Source: Sva-07 sp942492715 (GTDB lineage: Bacteria > Actinomycetota > Acidimicrobiia > Acidimicrobiales > Ilumatobacteraceae). Taken from it: a stretch of 64,000 nt of DNA. Below, piece by piece: positions 18,610-29,699 of the stretch. The notes under the pieces were generated by a model that worked only from the letters and a program-made list of their open reading frames with translations, was not told the origin of the DNA and made no database searches. The translations under genes and the position numbers were made by a program. The first letter of the stretch is position 1. Every line of letters begins with the position of its first letter. Location: positions 248,001 to 312,000 of the forward strand of contig CALOFW010000027.1 in assembly GCA_942492715.1 (NCBI GenBank), written 5' to 3'.

Positions 18610-21108
18610 ATGCTTGCTGCCGAAGCCGTCGAACTCAGCTCGGGATGGTTCCTCGAGAACGCCTGGCTGATCGCGCTGATCCCGATGATCGCGTTCGCCG
18701 TCATCATCGCCGTGGGCAAGCACCTGCCGATGAAGGGATCCGAGGTCGGCCTGGCCTCGATGGCCGCCTCGCTCGTGCTGTCCACCGGCGCCATGATCCA
18801 GTGGGTCCAGCGAACCAACTCCGCTTCAGAAGGCGAGGAGGCGGCCGGGTTGCTCCAGGCGTTCGGTCGCACGCTGCCGCGTGCCACCGAGGGTGAAGCC
18901 GAACCATTCATCGAACCGGTCGTGCACACCTGGGTGTGGTGGTCGAGCGGTTCGCTCGAGTTCGGCATCGGTTCGCTCGGCAACGGACTGACCATCCTGC
19001 TGCTCTGGCTCGTCGCGTTCATCTCGCTGCTCGTGCAGATCTTCAGCCTCGACTACGTCCGCGGCGACCGCCGGTACACGCACTTCTTCGCCGCCATCAC
19101 GCTGTTCTCCGGCGGGATGCTCGTGATGCTGATGGCACCGAACATGATCCAGCTGATCCTCGGCTGGGAGATCATGGGCCTGTGTTCGTTCCTGCTGATC
19201 GGCCACTGGTGGGAGGAGGAAGCGAACAGCCGAGCAGCGTTGAAGGCGTTCTTCACCGTGCGCGTCGGCGACGTCGGGCTGCTCGTCGGCACCTCGATCA
19301 TCTTCTTCGGAGCCAACGCCTGGGCTGTCGACAACCTCGACAGCAACGGTTTCGACATCGCCGCCATCCAGGCCTGGGCGCTGTCGGGCGAAGCCGGCAG
19401 CTCGTTCCTCGTCCCCGGTGCGATCGCGCTGTTCATCGCCTGTATCGGCAAGTCGGGTCAGTTCCCGCTGCACACCTGGCTGCCCGACGCGATGGCGGGC
19501 CCGACCCCCGTGTCGTCGCTGTTGCACAGCTCGACCATGGTCGTCGCCGGCGTGTTCCTCGTCGCCCAGCTCTACCCCGTGTTCTGGCAGGCCTTCGACA
19601 TCGGCCAGGGCTCGCTGACCTTCATCGCGATCATCGGAGCGATCACGATCGTCATCGCCGCGCTGTTGGCGTTCGTGCAGGACGACATCAAGAAGGTGCT
19701 CGCGTACTCGACGGTGTCGCAGCTCGGCTACATGATGCTCGGCCTCGGCACGGGCGCCTGGCTGCCGGCGGTGTTCCACATCTTCACCCACGCCTTCTTC
19801 AAGTGTTGTCTGTTCCTCTGCGCCGGTTCGGTCAGTCACTCGGGATCGCACCACTCCTTCGACATGAAGAAGGACATGGGCGGTCTGCGCAAGAAGATGC
19901 CGATCACGTTCACCGCCTGGATCGTCTCGACCCTCGCCCTCACCGGCATCTTCCCGTTCGCCGGGTTCTGGTCGAAGGACGAGATCATCGACAACGTCGG
20001 CAACAACGGCTACACCGTGCTGATGTGGGTCGGCCTCGGCGGTGCCGTCCTCACCGCGATGTACATGACGCGGGCCACCTACCTCACCTTCTTCGGTGAG
20101 CCCCGCGGCGCGGCCGCCGGCGAGCACCACCCCGACGAGGAGCACGCCGAGGAGCACGAGATGGAGCACATCTCCGTCGGCGCTCCCGAGCCCGAACCGC
20201 GCTCGCTCGGCGCCGCCGCCAACGCGCACGCCGACGACGACCACGGCGGCCACGATGACCACCATGCATCCGACGGTCCGCACGAGTCGGGGCCGCTCCT
20301 GCTGATCCCGATCGTCATCTTGGCCTTCTTCGCGCTGTTCGCCGGGCTTGCCAACCCGACGCCGTTGGCGTCGAGGTTCGGCGAAGGCATCGAGTCGCTG
20401 AAGAAGTACGTCGAGCCACGCGCGACCGCGGTGCCGTTCGAGGAGGTCATCGCGAGCGGCCCCGGTGAGTCGATCATGATCATCGACGGTCGCCCGAGTG
20501 CGAGCCCGACCGCCGAAGAGGGCGAGGGTGAGGAAGGCGCCAAGAAGTCGGGGTGTGGCTTCGACGCTCCCGAACCCGGTACCGCCTGCTTCTTCCCCGG
20601 CGTGAGCCACGCCGAGCCGACCTTCGCCAAGATCCTGTTGTCGCTCGGTGTCGTCGCTGTCGGCTACGCCGTGGCGATCGCCTTCAACGTGGCGTTCTAC
20701 GGCCGGCGGAACAAGCACCTCGTTGGCCTCACCGAACGTTCGAAGGTGCTCCGAGGTGGGTTCGTCTTCCTCAAGAACAAGTACTACCTCGATTGGCTCT
20801 ACGAGAACGTGATCGTCCGGGCGGTCGCCCACCCGATCTCCAAGGCGACCTACTGGTTCAACCAGCACATCATCGACGCCGCCGTCAACGACGTCGGCAT
20901 CGGTGCCCGCAAGACCGGCACCTGGGTCTACGACAACATCGACCAGAAGGTCGTCGACGGCGCCGTCGACGGGTCCGGCTGGATCGCCTCCGAGGCCGGT
21001 CACGGTCTGCAACCCACCCAATCCGGCAAGGTCAGCCAGTACGGCGCGCTCCTCTTCGGAGCCGCCGCCGTCGGCGCCATCGTCCTCGTCCTCGTCAACG
21101 TGAGCTGA
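18610..21108 (+). CDS. nuoL: NADH-quinone oxidoreductase subunit L with His-rich insertion
   Basis: The large antiporter-like proton-pumping subunit is 832 aa, longer than the usual 610-700. The core has SLDYVRGDRRYTHFFAAITLF, the acidic LGWEIMGLCSFLLIGHWWEE, and the Lys/His helix sequence GKSGQFPLHTWLPDAMAGPT. After FFGEP (residues 494-498) comes a His/Asp/Glu-rich segment (505-558, e.g. DDDHGGHDDHH). Next come a helix and a soluble stretch with two cysteines (GCGFDAPEPGTACFF). A C-terminal part with FLKNKYYLDWLYENVIV, typical of long NuoL proteins, carries the lateral helix region. The His-rich loop could bind metal (inference). Confidence 0.96.
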   Translation: MLAAEAVELSSGWFLENAWLIALIPMIAFAVIIAVGKHLPMKGSEVGLASMAASLVLSTGAMIQWVQRTNSASEGEEAAGLLQAFGRTLPRATEGEAEPFIEPVVHTWVWWSSGSLEFGIGSLGNGLTILLLWLVAFISLLVQIFSLDYVRGDRRYTHFFAAITLFSGGMLVMLMAPNMIQLILGWEIMGLCSFLLIGHWWEEEANSRAALKAFFTVRVGDVGLLVGTSIIFFGANAWAVDNLDSNGFDIAAIQAWALSGEAGSSFLVPGAIALFIACIGKSGQFPLHTWLPDAMAGPTPVSSLLHSSTMVVAGVFLVAQLYPVFWQAFDIGQGSLTFIAIIGAITIVIAALLAFVQDDIKKVLAYSTVSQLGYMMLGLGTGAWLPAVFHIFTHAFFKCCLFLCAGSVSHSGSHHSFDMKKDMGGLRKKMPITFTAWIVSTLALTGIFPFAGFWSKDEIIDNVGNNGYTVLMWVGLGGAVLTAMYMTRATYLTFFGEPRGAAAGEHHPDEEHAEEHEMEHISVGAPEPEPRSLGAAANAHADDDHGGHDDHHASDGPHESGPLLLIPIVILAFFALFAGLANPTPLASRFGEGIESLKKYVEPRATAVPFEEVIASGPGESIMIIDGRPSASPTAEEGEGEEGAKKSGCGFDAPEPGTACFFPGVSHAEPTFAKILLSLGVVAVGYAVAIAFNVAFYGRRNKHLVGLTERSKVLRGGFVFLKNKYYLDWLYENVIVRAVAHPISKATYWFNQHIIDAAVNDVGIGARKTGTWVYDNIDQKVVDGAVDGSGWIASEAGHGLQPTQSGKVSQYGALLFGAAAVGAIVLVLVNVS

Positions 21109-21124
21109 AAGCACCCTTCGAACC

Positions 21125-22732
21125 ATGGAACCACTCACTGATCAGAACTGGCTGCTGAGCGTCGGCACCTTCCTCCCGCTCGTCGGCGTGCTGGTGATGC
21201 TGTTCATCCCCCGCAGCGAAGAGGCCACGCACAAGATCGTCGGCATCGCCACCGCCGGTGCGACCCTGGCGATCGGCATCGTCACGCTGTTCGCCTTCGA
21301 CTACAGCGAGGCCGGACGACTGCAGTTCTTCGTCGACGCCGAATGGATCCCGGTGATCGACGCCAACTACACCGTCGGCATCGATGGCATCAGCCTCCCG
21401 CTCTACATCCTGTCGATGGCGGTGACGTTCTTGGTGATGATCTACACCTGGGACAACATGCCGGACGCCGGCAACCCCAAGGCGTTCTACATCCTGATGC
21501 TGGTGCTGCAGGTCGGCATGGCCGGCACGTTCATGGCCCAGGACCTGATCCTGTTCTTCGTGTTCTTCGAGCTCGTCCTGCTGCCGATGTACTTCATGAT
21601 CGGCGTGTGGGGCGGCGAGCAGCGCAAGTACGCCTCGCTCAAGTTCTTCCTCTACACGATGTTCGGGTCGGCGTTCATGCTGGTCGCCTTCATCGCGCTG
21701 TACTTCCAGACCGGCGCCGAGAGCTTCGGGTTCCAGCACCTGATCGAGGCGGGAGCGGGCATCGACAAGAACGTCCAGATCTGGATCTTCGCCGGCATGT
21801 TCCTCGGCTTCGCCGTCAAGGTGCCGATGTTCCCGTTCCACACCTGGCTCCCCGACGCCCACACCCAGGCGCCGACGCAGGGCTCGGTCATCCTGGCGGC
21901 GATCCTGCTGAAGCTCGGTACCTACGGCTTCGTGCGCATCGCGATCCCGATGCTGCCCGAGGGTGCCGTCGAGTGGGCCCCGGTGATCGGCATCCTGGCG
22001 GTGATCGGCATCATCTACGGCGCCCTGGGCTGCCTGGCCCAGACCGACATGAAGCGATTGATCGCGTTCTCGTCGGTGGCCCACATGGGTTTCGTGATGC
22101 TCGGCATCTCGACGTTGACCGAGTTCGGCATCAACGCCGCCATCTTCGGCATGGTCGCTCACGGCCTGATCACCGGCATGCTCTTCTTCGTCGCCGGATC
22201 GGTCAAGCACCGCTACCACACCCTCGAGATCAAGCGGCTCTCCGGCATGCTCATCCAGGCGCCGCGACTCGGATGGATCCTCGGCTTCGCCGCAATGGCA
22301 TCGCTCGGACTGCCCGGTCTCGCGGGCTTCTGGGGCGAGTTCCCGGCGATCCTGGCGGCCTACAACCCAGGGTTCGGCCTCAGCACGGCGCTGTTCCGCA
22401 CGCTGATGGTGATCGCCGCCGTCGGCACGGTGCTCGCGGCGGGCTACCTCCTCTGGCTCTACCAGCGCACGGCGTTCGGTGAACCGAGCGACGAGTTCAC
22501 CTCCCACGGCTCGGGTCATGGAGGCGTCGCCCACTCGCTGAGCTCGGCGGCCAATGCCGACACCGACGAACACCACGACGAGATCTACGACGTCACGCCG
22601 ATCGAGTGGATCGCGTGGACGCCGTTCCTGCTCGGCATCGTCGTGTTCGGCGTCTACCCGCAACTGCTCTTCAAGGTGATCAATCCTGCGGTCACCGAAC
22701 TGGTCGCGAACCTCGGACGGTCACTGGGCTGA
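21125..22732 (+). CDS. nuoM: NADH-quinone oxidoreductase subunit M
   Basis: The 535-aa antiporter-like subunit carries the key charged helices: FFVFFELVLLPMYFMIGVWG (essential Glu), FAVKVPMFPFHTWLPDAHTQ (Lys) and LGCLAQTDMKRLIAFSSVAH. Near the C-terminus, after AFGEP (residues 450-454), is a His/Ser/Asp-rich loop (455-486) ending in ANADTDEHHDE. It resembles the longer loop at the equivalent place in NuoL. The gene starts 16 bp after nuoL, and its TGA shares an A with the nuoN ATG. Confidence 0.97.
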   Translation: MEPLTDQNWLLSVGTFLPLVGVLVMLFIPRSEEATHKIVGIATAGATLAIGIVTLFAFDYSEAGRLQFFVDAEWIPVIDANYTVGIDGISLPLYILSMAVTFLVMIYTWDNMPDAGNPKAFYILMLVLQVGMAGTFMAQDLILFFVFFELVLLPMYFMIGVWGGEQRKYASLKFFLYTMFGSAFMLVAFIALYFQTGAESFGFQHLIEAGAGIDKNVQIWIFAGMFLGFAVKVPMFPFHTWLPDAHTQAPTQGSVILAAILLKLGTYGFVRIAIPMLPEGAVEWAPVIGILAVIGIIYGALGCLAQTDMKRLIAFSSVAHMGFVMLGISTLTEFGINAAIFGMVAHGLITGMLFFVAGSVKHRYHTLEIKRLSGMLIQAPRLGWILGFAAMASLGLPGLAGFWGEFPAILAAYNPGFGLSTALFRTLMVIAAVGTVLAAGYLLWLYQRTAFGEPSDEFTSHGSGHGGVAHSLSSAANADTDEHHDEIYDVTPIEWIAWTPFLLGIVVFGVYPQLLFKVINPAVTELVANLGRSLG

Positions 22733-24249
22733 TGCTCGCCACGTTCCTCGCCCAAGCCGGCGACTGGGTGTCGCCCTCGATCGACTGGGCCGCGCTCGCT
22801 CCCGAGATCGTCCTGGCGGTCGGCATCAACATCATCCTGCTGCTCGACCTGCAGTTGGCCGAGACCAAGAAGTGGGCGATCGCGACGATCACGGGGTTCG
22901 TGCTGCTCGGCAGCTTCGTCGCCATCGCAGTGCTCGCCGCGACCAACGATGGTCCGACCTCGCTGTTCGACGGCCGCTACGTCGTCGACGACTACGCGCT
23001 GCTGTTGAAGGCGCTGTTCGTGCTCGCCGCCTACGTGGTCGTGCTGATGAGTCAGACCGAACTCGAAGAGGGCGGCTACTACCAGGGCGAGTTCTACGTG
23101 CTGATGCTGTGCAGCGTGCTCGGCATGGTGATGATGGCGTCGGCGCGCGACCTGGTGAGCATCTTCGTGGCGCTCGAACTGCTGTCGATCCCGGCCTACA
23201 TGATGGCGGCCTGGAACAAGCGCAACCAGAAGTCGAACGAGGCGGGCGTCAAGTACTACTTGCTCGGCGTGTTCGCCTCCGCGATCCTGCTGTACGGGAT
23301 GAGCCTGCTGTTCGGTGTCACCGGCTCGACGCTGCTCACCGACATCGGCGCCTCGCTCCTCGACGGCGATCTGATCGGCCTCGAGGTGGTGGCGGTCGTG
23401 TTCGTCATCTGCGGTTTCGCGTTCAAGATCTCGGCGGTGCCGTTCCACCAGTGGGCCCCGGACACCTACGAGGGTGCGCCGACGCCGGTGACCGCGTTCT
23501 TCTCGGTCGCCACCAAGGCGGCCGGGTTCGTCGCGCTGATGTCGGTCGTGTTCATCGCCTTCCCCGGCGCCGACGCGGTGTACGAGCCGCTGATCTGGGT
23601 GATGGCCGTGCTCACGATGACGATCGGCAACGTCCTCGCCTTGCGCCAGACCAACATCGTGCGCATGTTGGCCTACTCCTCGGTCAGCCAGGGCGGGTTC
23701 ATCCTGATGCCGCTCGCGTTCGCCGGTGACCCCGCCGTCGGCGCCTCTGCACTCAACGCCGTGGTCGTCTACCTCGTGGTGTATGCCTTCATGAACCTCG
23801 GCGCCTTCGCCGTGGTGATCGCGGTCACCCGCAAGACCCGCAGCGGTGAGATCTCGTCGTTCGGTGGGCTCTTCTCCTATGCGCCCGGCCTGACCGTGGC
23901 GATGACGATCTTCTTCGCCTCGCTCGCCGGGATCCCGCCGCTCGCCGGCTGGTTCGCGAAGTTCAACGCCTTCAAGGCGGTGCTCGACGCCGGCACGACG
24001 TCGGCCTACGTGATGGCCGGGATCGCCGCGGTCAACACGGTCATCGCGGCGGCCTACTACATGCGTGTGTTGCGCGTCGCGTGGATGGACGAGGCACCCG
24101 ACGGCGACACCAGCCCGGTCAATGCCCCGGCTCCGGTCCTGGCCGCGGTCGCGATCACCGTGATCGGCACGATCGTCCTCGGTGTCCTGCCGAACATCGT
24201 CGCTCGCGTCGGCGCCGTCGACGCCCTCACCGGCGCCTTCTCGGGCTGA
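22732..24249 (+). CDS. nuoN: NADH-quinone oxidoreductase subunit N
   Basis: The 505-aa antiporter-like subunit, third of the proton pumps, ends the operon. It shows DLVSIFVALELLSIPAYMMA (acidic residue in helix 5), FKISAVPFHQWAPDTYEGAP (Lys of helix 7) and NIVRMLAYSSVSQGGFILM. Length is normal (450-540). The ATG was taken at the nuoM stop (TGATG), although the frame is open further upstream. An inverted repeat follows 7 bp after the stop. Confidence 0.97.
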   Translation: MLATFLAQAGDWVSPSIDWAALAPEIVLAVGINIILLLDLQLAETKKWAIATITGFVLLGSFVAIAVLAATNDGPTSLFDGRYVVDDYALLLKALFVLAAYVVVLMSQTELEEGGYYQGEFYVLMLCSVLGMVMMASARDLVSIFVALELLSIPAYMMAAWNKRNQKSNEAGVKYYLLGVFASAILLYGMSLLFGVTGSTLLTDIGASLLDGDLIGLEVVAVVFVICGFAFKISAVPFHQWAPDTYEGAPTPVTAFFSVATKAAGFVALMSVVFIAFPGADAVYEPLIWVMAVLTMTIGNVLALRQTNIVRMLAYSSVSQGGFILMPLAFAGDPAVGASALNAVVVYLVVYAFMNLGAFAVVIAVTRKTRSGEISSFGGLFSYAPGLTVAMTIFFASLAGIPPLAGWFAKFNAFKAVLDAGTTSAYVMAGIAAVNTVIAAAYYMRVLRVAWMDEAPDGDTSPVNAPAPVLAAVAITVIGTIVLGVLPNIVARVGAVDALTGAFSG

Positions 24250-24256
24250 TCCCCGC

Positions 24257-24303
24257 ATCTCGTGAACGAGGCGCGGCCCAGGTGCGCAGCTGGTTCACGA
24301 GAT
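24257..24303 (+). terminator. inverted repeat between nuoN and the methyltransferase gene
   Basis: The 11-bp arms ATCTCGTGAAC (24257-24267) and GTTCACGAGAT (24293-24303) match perfectly around a 25-nt GC-rich loop that contains GCGC...GCGC. It ends 4 bp before the next ATG. It may partly terminate nuo transcription, or hide the start of the next gene. Confidence 0.5.
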
Positions 24304-24307
24304 CAAG

Positions 24308-25330
24308 ATGACTGACGAGATCCGCGGGGAGATCGAGCGGAGCGGGCCGATCACCTTCGAGCGGTTCATGGAGTTGGCGTTGTATGGAACCGAGGGGTTC
24401 TACACGAAGCCGGACGGGGGCTCGGCCGGGCGTCGGGGCGACTTCATCACTTCGCCGGAAGTGGGGCCGCTGTTCGGGGCCGTGATCGCCCGACACCTCG
24501 ACGCCGAGTGGGAGCGGATCGGTCGTCCCGACCCGTTCACCGTCGTCGATCTCGGCGCCGGGCCCGGCACCCTGGCGCGATCGGTGCTCGCCGCGATCCC
24601 CGACTGTCTCGACGCACTCCGCTACGTCGCCGTCGAGGTGTCGAATCCACAGCGCCTGCGTCACCCCGACGGTGTCGAGTCGCGCTCCGGCCCACCCGAC
24701 GAGCCGTTCGACGGCGTCGTGATCGCCAACGAGCTGCTCGACAATCTCCCCTTCAGGCTCGCCGTGTTCGACAACGGCTGGCGCGAGGCGTTCGTCGACC
24801 TCGGCGCCGACGGTCGCCTCGTCGAACGGCTGTCGGCGCCGTTCGACCCGGTGCCGGCTTGCTTGCCTCCCATCGGCGCCTTCGGCGCGCGGGCGCCCCT
24901 CGTCGATCGGGCGGCGGCCACGATCGAGGAGGCTCGCCGGCTCGTCCGGTCGGGTTCGGTCGTGATGATCGACTACGGCACCCCGCTGACGCCGATGCTC
25001 GCCGGTCGCCCGTGGCGAGACTGGCTGCGCACCTACCGGGGCAACGAACGGGGCGATCACTACCTCGCCGCTCCGGGGACCCAGGACATCACGATCGAGG
25101 TGCCGATCGATCAACTTCCCCAACCCGACGTGGTCAGGACGCAGTCGCAGTTCCTCCAGTTGTGGGGGATCGACGAACTCGTGGCCGAGGGTCGGCGTGT
25201 CTGGGCCGACCAGGCGGCCCGCCCCGGCCTGGAGGCGCTGAAGATGCGCAGCCGCGTCAGCGAGGCCGAGGCACTCGTCGATCCCGACGGCCTGGGCAAT
25301 TTCCTCGTCGCCGAATGGCGCGCCGGCTGA
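24308..25330 (+). CDS. MidA/NDUFAF7-family SAM-dependent methyltransferase
   Basis: The 340-aa protein belongs to the family of mitochondrial complex I assembly factor NDUFAF7 (MidA). The family signature GDFITSPEVGPLFG is at residues 44-57. The SAM loop VDLGAGPGTLARS starts at 80, and ANELLDNLPF and VMIDYGT follow, as in the family. In mitochondria this enzyme dimethylates an arginine of NDUFS2, the NuoD homologue. The target motif HRG(Y/T)EK is present in the NuoD of this window (Arg69). The gene follows nuoN by 58 bp on the same strand, which supports a role in complex I assembly (inference). No Shine-Dalgarno is seen before ATG 24308. Confidence 0.88.
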   Translation: MTDEIRGEIERSGPITFERFMELALYGTEGFYTKPDGGSAGRRGDFITSPEVGPLFGAVIARHLDAEWERIGRPDPFTVVDLGAGPGTLARSVLAAIPDCLDALRYVAVEVSNPQRLRHPDGVESRSGPPDEPFDGVVIANELLDNLPFRLAVFDNGWREAFVDLGADGRLVERLSAPFDPVPACLPPIGAFGARAPLVDRAAATIEEARRLVRSGSVVMIDYGTPLTPMLAGRPWRDWLRTYRGNERGDHYLAAPGTQDITIEVPIDQLPQPDVVRTQSQFLQLWGIDELVAEGRRVWADQAARPGLEALKMRSRVSEAEALVDPDGLGNFLVAEWRAG

Positions 25331-25354
25331 CGCCGCAGACCGTTGCTTCACCGC

Positions 25355-25401
25355 CCAGCGTCAGCACGGACGCAGCGTGTGGCGGTCACAGCTGACGCTG
25401 G
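25355..25401. terminator. inverted repeat upstream of acs
   Basis: The arms CCAGCGTCAGC (25355-25365) and GCTGACGCTGG (25391-25401) are perfect complements with a 25-nt spacer. It lies 24 bp after the methyltransferase stop and about 50 bp before the acs -10. It could be a terminator for the first gene or an operator for the second. Confidence 0.45.
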
Positions 25402-25449
25402 AACCGACCTGGGATCGGTTCGCCACGGGGCTGGTCGGACCCGGTGATC

Positions 25450-25455
25450 TACCAT
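25450..25455 (+). promoter_or_regulatory. leaderless -10 box of acs
   Basis: TACCAT is followed by 7 nt and the acs ATG. No Shine-Dalgarno is present and no good -35 was seen. Confidence 0.45.
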
Positions 25456-25462
25456 CGGCGCC

Positions 25463-27427
<1,965 letters not shown>

Positions 27428-27447
27428 GCGCTGACGCCCGGGTGGGC

Positions 27448-27474
27448 GTTCCTGACCCCACGAGGGTCAGGAAC
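27448..27474 (+). terminator. hairpin terminator of acs
   Basis: The stem GTTCCTGACCC/GGGTCAGGAAC has 11 bp with a 5-nt loop (CACGA) and begins 20 bp after the acs stop. A short C/T-rich stretch follows. Confidence 0.75.
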
Positions 27475-27513
27475 CCGTTCAAGGTCGAGCCGAACCGTGC
27501 CGATAGGGACACC

Positions 27514-29670
27514 ATGGTTCCGCCCGATGGAGATCGATCCCGACGCCTTCCAACAATGTCGTGGGAATCCATCGTGGACGGGGCGACGACGACGCCGTCG
27601 GAACTCGACGATCACTCGGCCGCTGAGCAGGCGGTCTCCGTGCCGACTGCGACGTCGCCGCTGACCGGACCTGCGCCGATCGATGCGTCGATCGGCTCAG
27701 TCGCCACCGGTGTGGTCACGACCGGCTCGTCGGCCTCGGCTCCGGCCGATCCGGCGGCAACACCGGCGCCGATCTTCGATGCCGACTCGAATGACGGCGT
27801 CGCGTTCGCGCCGATCTCGTTCGCGCCGCTCACGCTCGATCCGCTTCCGCCGACGCCGACGCCGACGCCTGTCCAGGCCACGCCGGCCCCTGTCGAGGCC
27901 ACGCCGGCCGCTGTCGAGGCCACGCCGGCAGCGCCCCCCGCCGTGTCCAGTGCGATACCGCCGGCCCCACCGGTCCGTCCGCAGCCGCCAGTGGTCCGCG
28001 CCGCACCGGTCGCCCCGATCGTGCCTGCGCTCGACGACGCTGTCGTGGCCGATCCCCCTGCGTCCAGCGTCCAGCCGGAGCCTCCCTTGTCACCGAGCAG
28101 CGCGCCGGTCCCCAGTCCGGCGTTCCCGTCGTCCGAACTGCCGGCCATCGTCGAGGCGACGCCGGTCGACGTCGATCCATCGATCGGGGTCATCGGCCTC
28201 TCCGACGATCCGCCCGTCGCCGCTCCGGTCGCCCCCGTTCCGGCTGGTGCCGGGCCGCAACTCCCGCAGGTGCAGCAACAGCCCGTCCGTCCCCAGGCGG
28301 CCGCGATCCTCGACGAGTTCAGTGCTCCGACCCCCACGACGGTCTCTCCCCGGAAGCATCGCCGCAAGTCCCGACGCGGCCTGAAACTCGTCCTCACCCT
28401 GCTCGTTCTCGGCGGGCTGGTCGCCGCCGGCGTGGTGTTCGGCCGTCCGTACCTCTCTCCCGGCGACTGGGACGCCACGACTGAACCGTACGCCGATGCC
28501 GTCGAGACCGCCCGAGGCGTCGACTACGCCGAATCGATCTCCGTGTCGGTCGAACCGACACCCGACTACACCGTTCGGCTCGTCGGAGAACTCGCTCCCG
28601 ACTGGACCGGTGACGAGGAGATGTGGCGAGCGCTCGGCCTGCTCAACGGTGCTGCCACGCAGTCGAATGTCGCCGAACTCCTCGTCGGTTGGCAGGACGC
28701 CCACTACTCGACGACCGACGGGCAGGTCTACTCCGACGCTGCCGCGACCGGGCCCCAGGGCGAGGCCGCCATCACCGCGGCGATGAGCGCAGCCTCGCTC
28801 GATCAACAGTACGGATGGTCCCCCGATCAGCTCAGGCGGTCGACCGACGACCAGGTGCTGACGCTCGCCGAGGTGCAGCGCCAGGCCCGTGCCGTCGTCG
28901 CCGCCTCGCCGTTCGCCGTGGCCGTCGACCCCGTCGAACCCGCGGTGCTGGCGTTCGTGCCGCCGTTGCTGGGGTACCGGGCACTGGCGCCGACGTCGTT
29001 CGCAGAGTTCGGCACGGCGTCCACCGACCCCCAGAACGCACTGTCGTCGATCGGGACGGCGGGCCCGGGTCCGTTGACGTCGGAGGCACTCGTGCCTGCG
29101 CCCAATCCCACCATGGTCGGTACCGACGCCCAGCTGTCGTCGCCGCGGGCGCTCGACCGCTCGTTCTGGTATCTCGTGTTCGCCGGGTATCTCGACAGCC
29201 GAACGGCATACCAGGCCAGTGAGGCCGTCGTGGAGAGTGCGATCTCGATGGCCGACCGTGCAGGAACGGCCTGCACGTACGCAACGTTCGCCGGCGGCGG
29301 CGTCGAGGCCACCGCCACCCTGCGGTCTGCCCTGGAGGCCTGGTCGGCTGCTGTCCCGGTCGAGTTCGGAGCGAACGTGACCGTCCTCGCTGATGGCACG
29401 CTGCAGCTGGTCAGCTGCGACCCGGGCGCGGGGTTCGAGAACGCCAGCCGGCTCGGGGTGGCGCGCGAACTCGTTGCGTGGCGCTCGGCCGAGCTGGCCA
29501 CGATCGACGCAGTCGGCGGAAGCGAACTCGACCTGGCGACCACCTGGGCCTTCGTCGAGGCCTCGAACGTCGCCCTCGACCTGATGGCGCTGCCCGCCGA
29601 CATGTCGCCGGCGGCCATGGCAGCAGCGGCTCGTGACGGCGTCGCCGCCGTGCTCACACCGGCAGGCTGA
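27514..29670 (+). CDS. large Pro/Ala-rich single-pass membrane protein of unknown function
   Basis: This protein of about 718 aa is not a family I recognise. Residues 1-280 are low-complexity Pro/Ala/Val/Ser sequence with short repeats (VEATPA units in tandem). A basic stretch (RKHRRKSRRG) and one transmembrane helix (LKLVLTLLVLGGLVAAGVVFG) follow, then a domain of about 390 residues that should lie outside the membrane by the positive-inside rule. That domain is helical, with few cysteines. ATG 27514 is preferred because GATAGG lies 6 nt upstream. An upstream GTG at 27442 lies on the acs terminator, and ATG 27556 is an alternative. It is convergent with yajQ. The architecture recalls cell-envelope proteins with a disordered cytoplasmic arm. 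Confidence 0.7.
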   Translation: MVPPDGDRSRRLPTMSWESIVDGATTTPSELDDHSAAEQAVSVPTATSPLTGPAPIDASIGSVATGVVTTGSSASAPADPAATPAPIFDADSNDGVAFAPISFAPLTLDPLPPTPTPTPVQATPAPVEATPAAVEATPAAPPAVSSAIPPAPPVRPQPPVVRAAPVAPIVPALDDAVVADPPASSVQPEPPLSPSSAPVPSPAFPSSELPAIVEATPVDVDPSIGVIGLSDDPPVAAPVAPVPAGAGPQLPQVQQQPVRPQAAAILDEFSAPTPTTVSPRKHRRKSRRGLKLVLTLLVLGGLVAAGVVFGRPYLSPGDWDATTEPYADAVETARGVDYAESISVSVEPTPDYTVRLVGELAPDWTGDEEMWRALGLLNGAATQSNVAELLVGWQDAHYSTTDGQVYSDAAATGPQGEAAITAAMSAASLDQQYGWSPDQLRRSTDDQVLTLAEVQRQARAVVAASPFAVAVDPVEPAVLAFVPPLLGYRALAPTSFAEFGTASTDPQNALSSIGTAGPGPLTSEALVPAPNPTMVGTDAQLSSPRALDRSFWYLVFAGYLDSRTAYQASEAVVESAISMADRAGTACTYATFAGGGVEATATLRSALEAWSAAVPVEFGANVTVLADGTLQLVSCDPGAGFENASRLGVARELVAWRSAELATIDAVGGSELDLATTWAFVEASNVALDLMALPADMSPAAMAAAARDGVAAVLTPAG

Positions 29671-29699
29671 CGTCCGCCCACATCGGCGACCGGCCTGCG

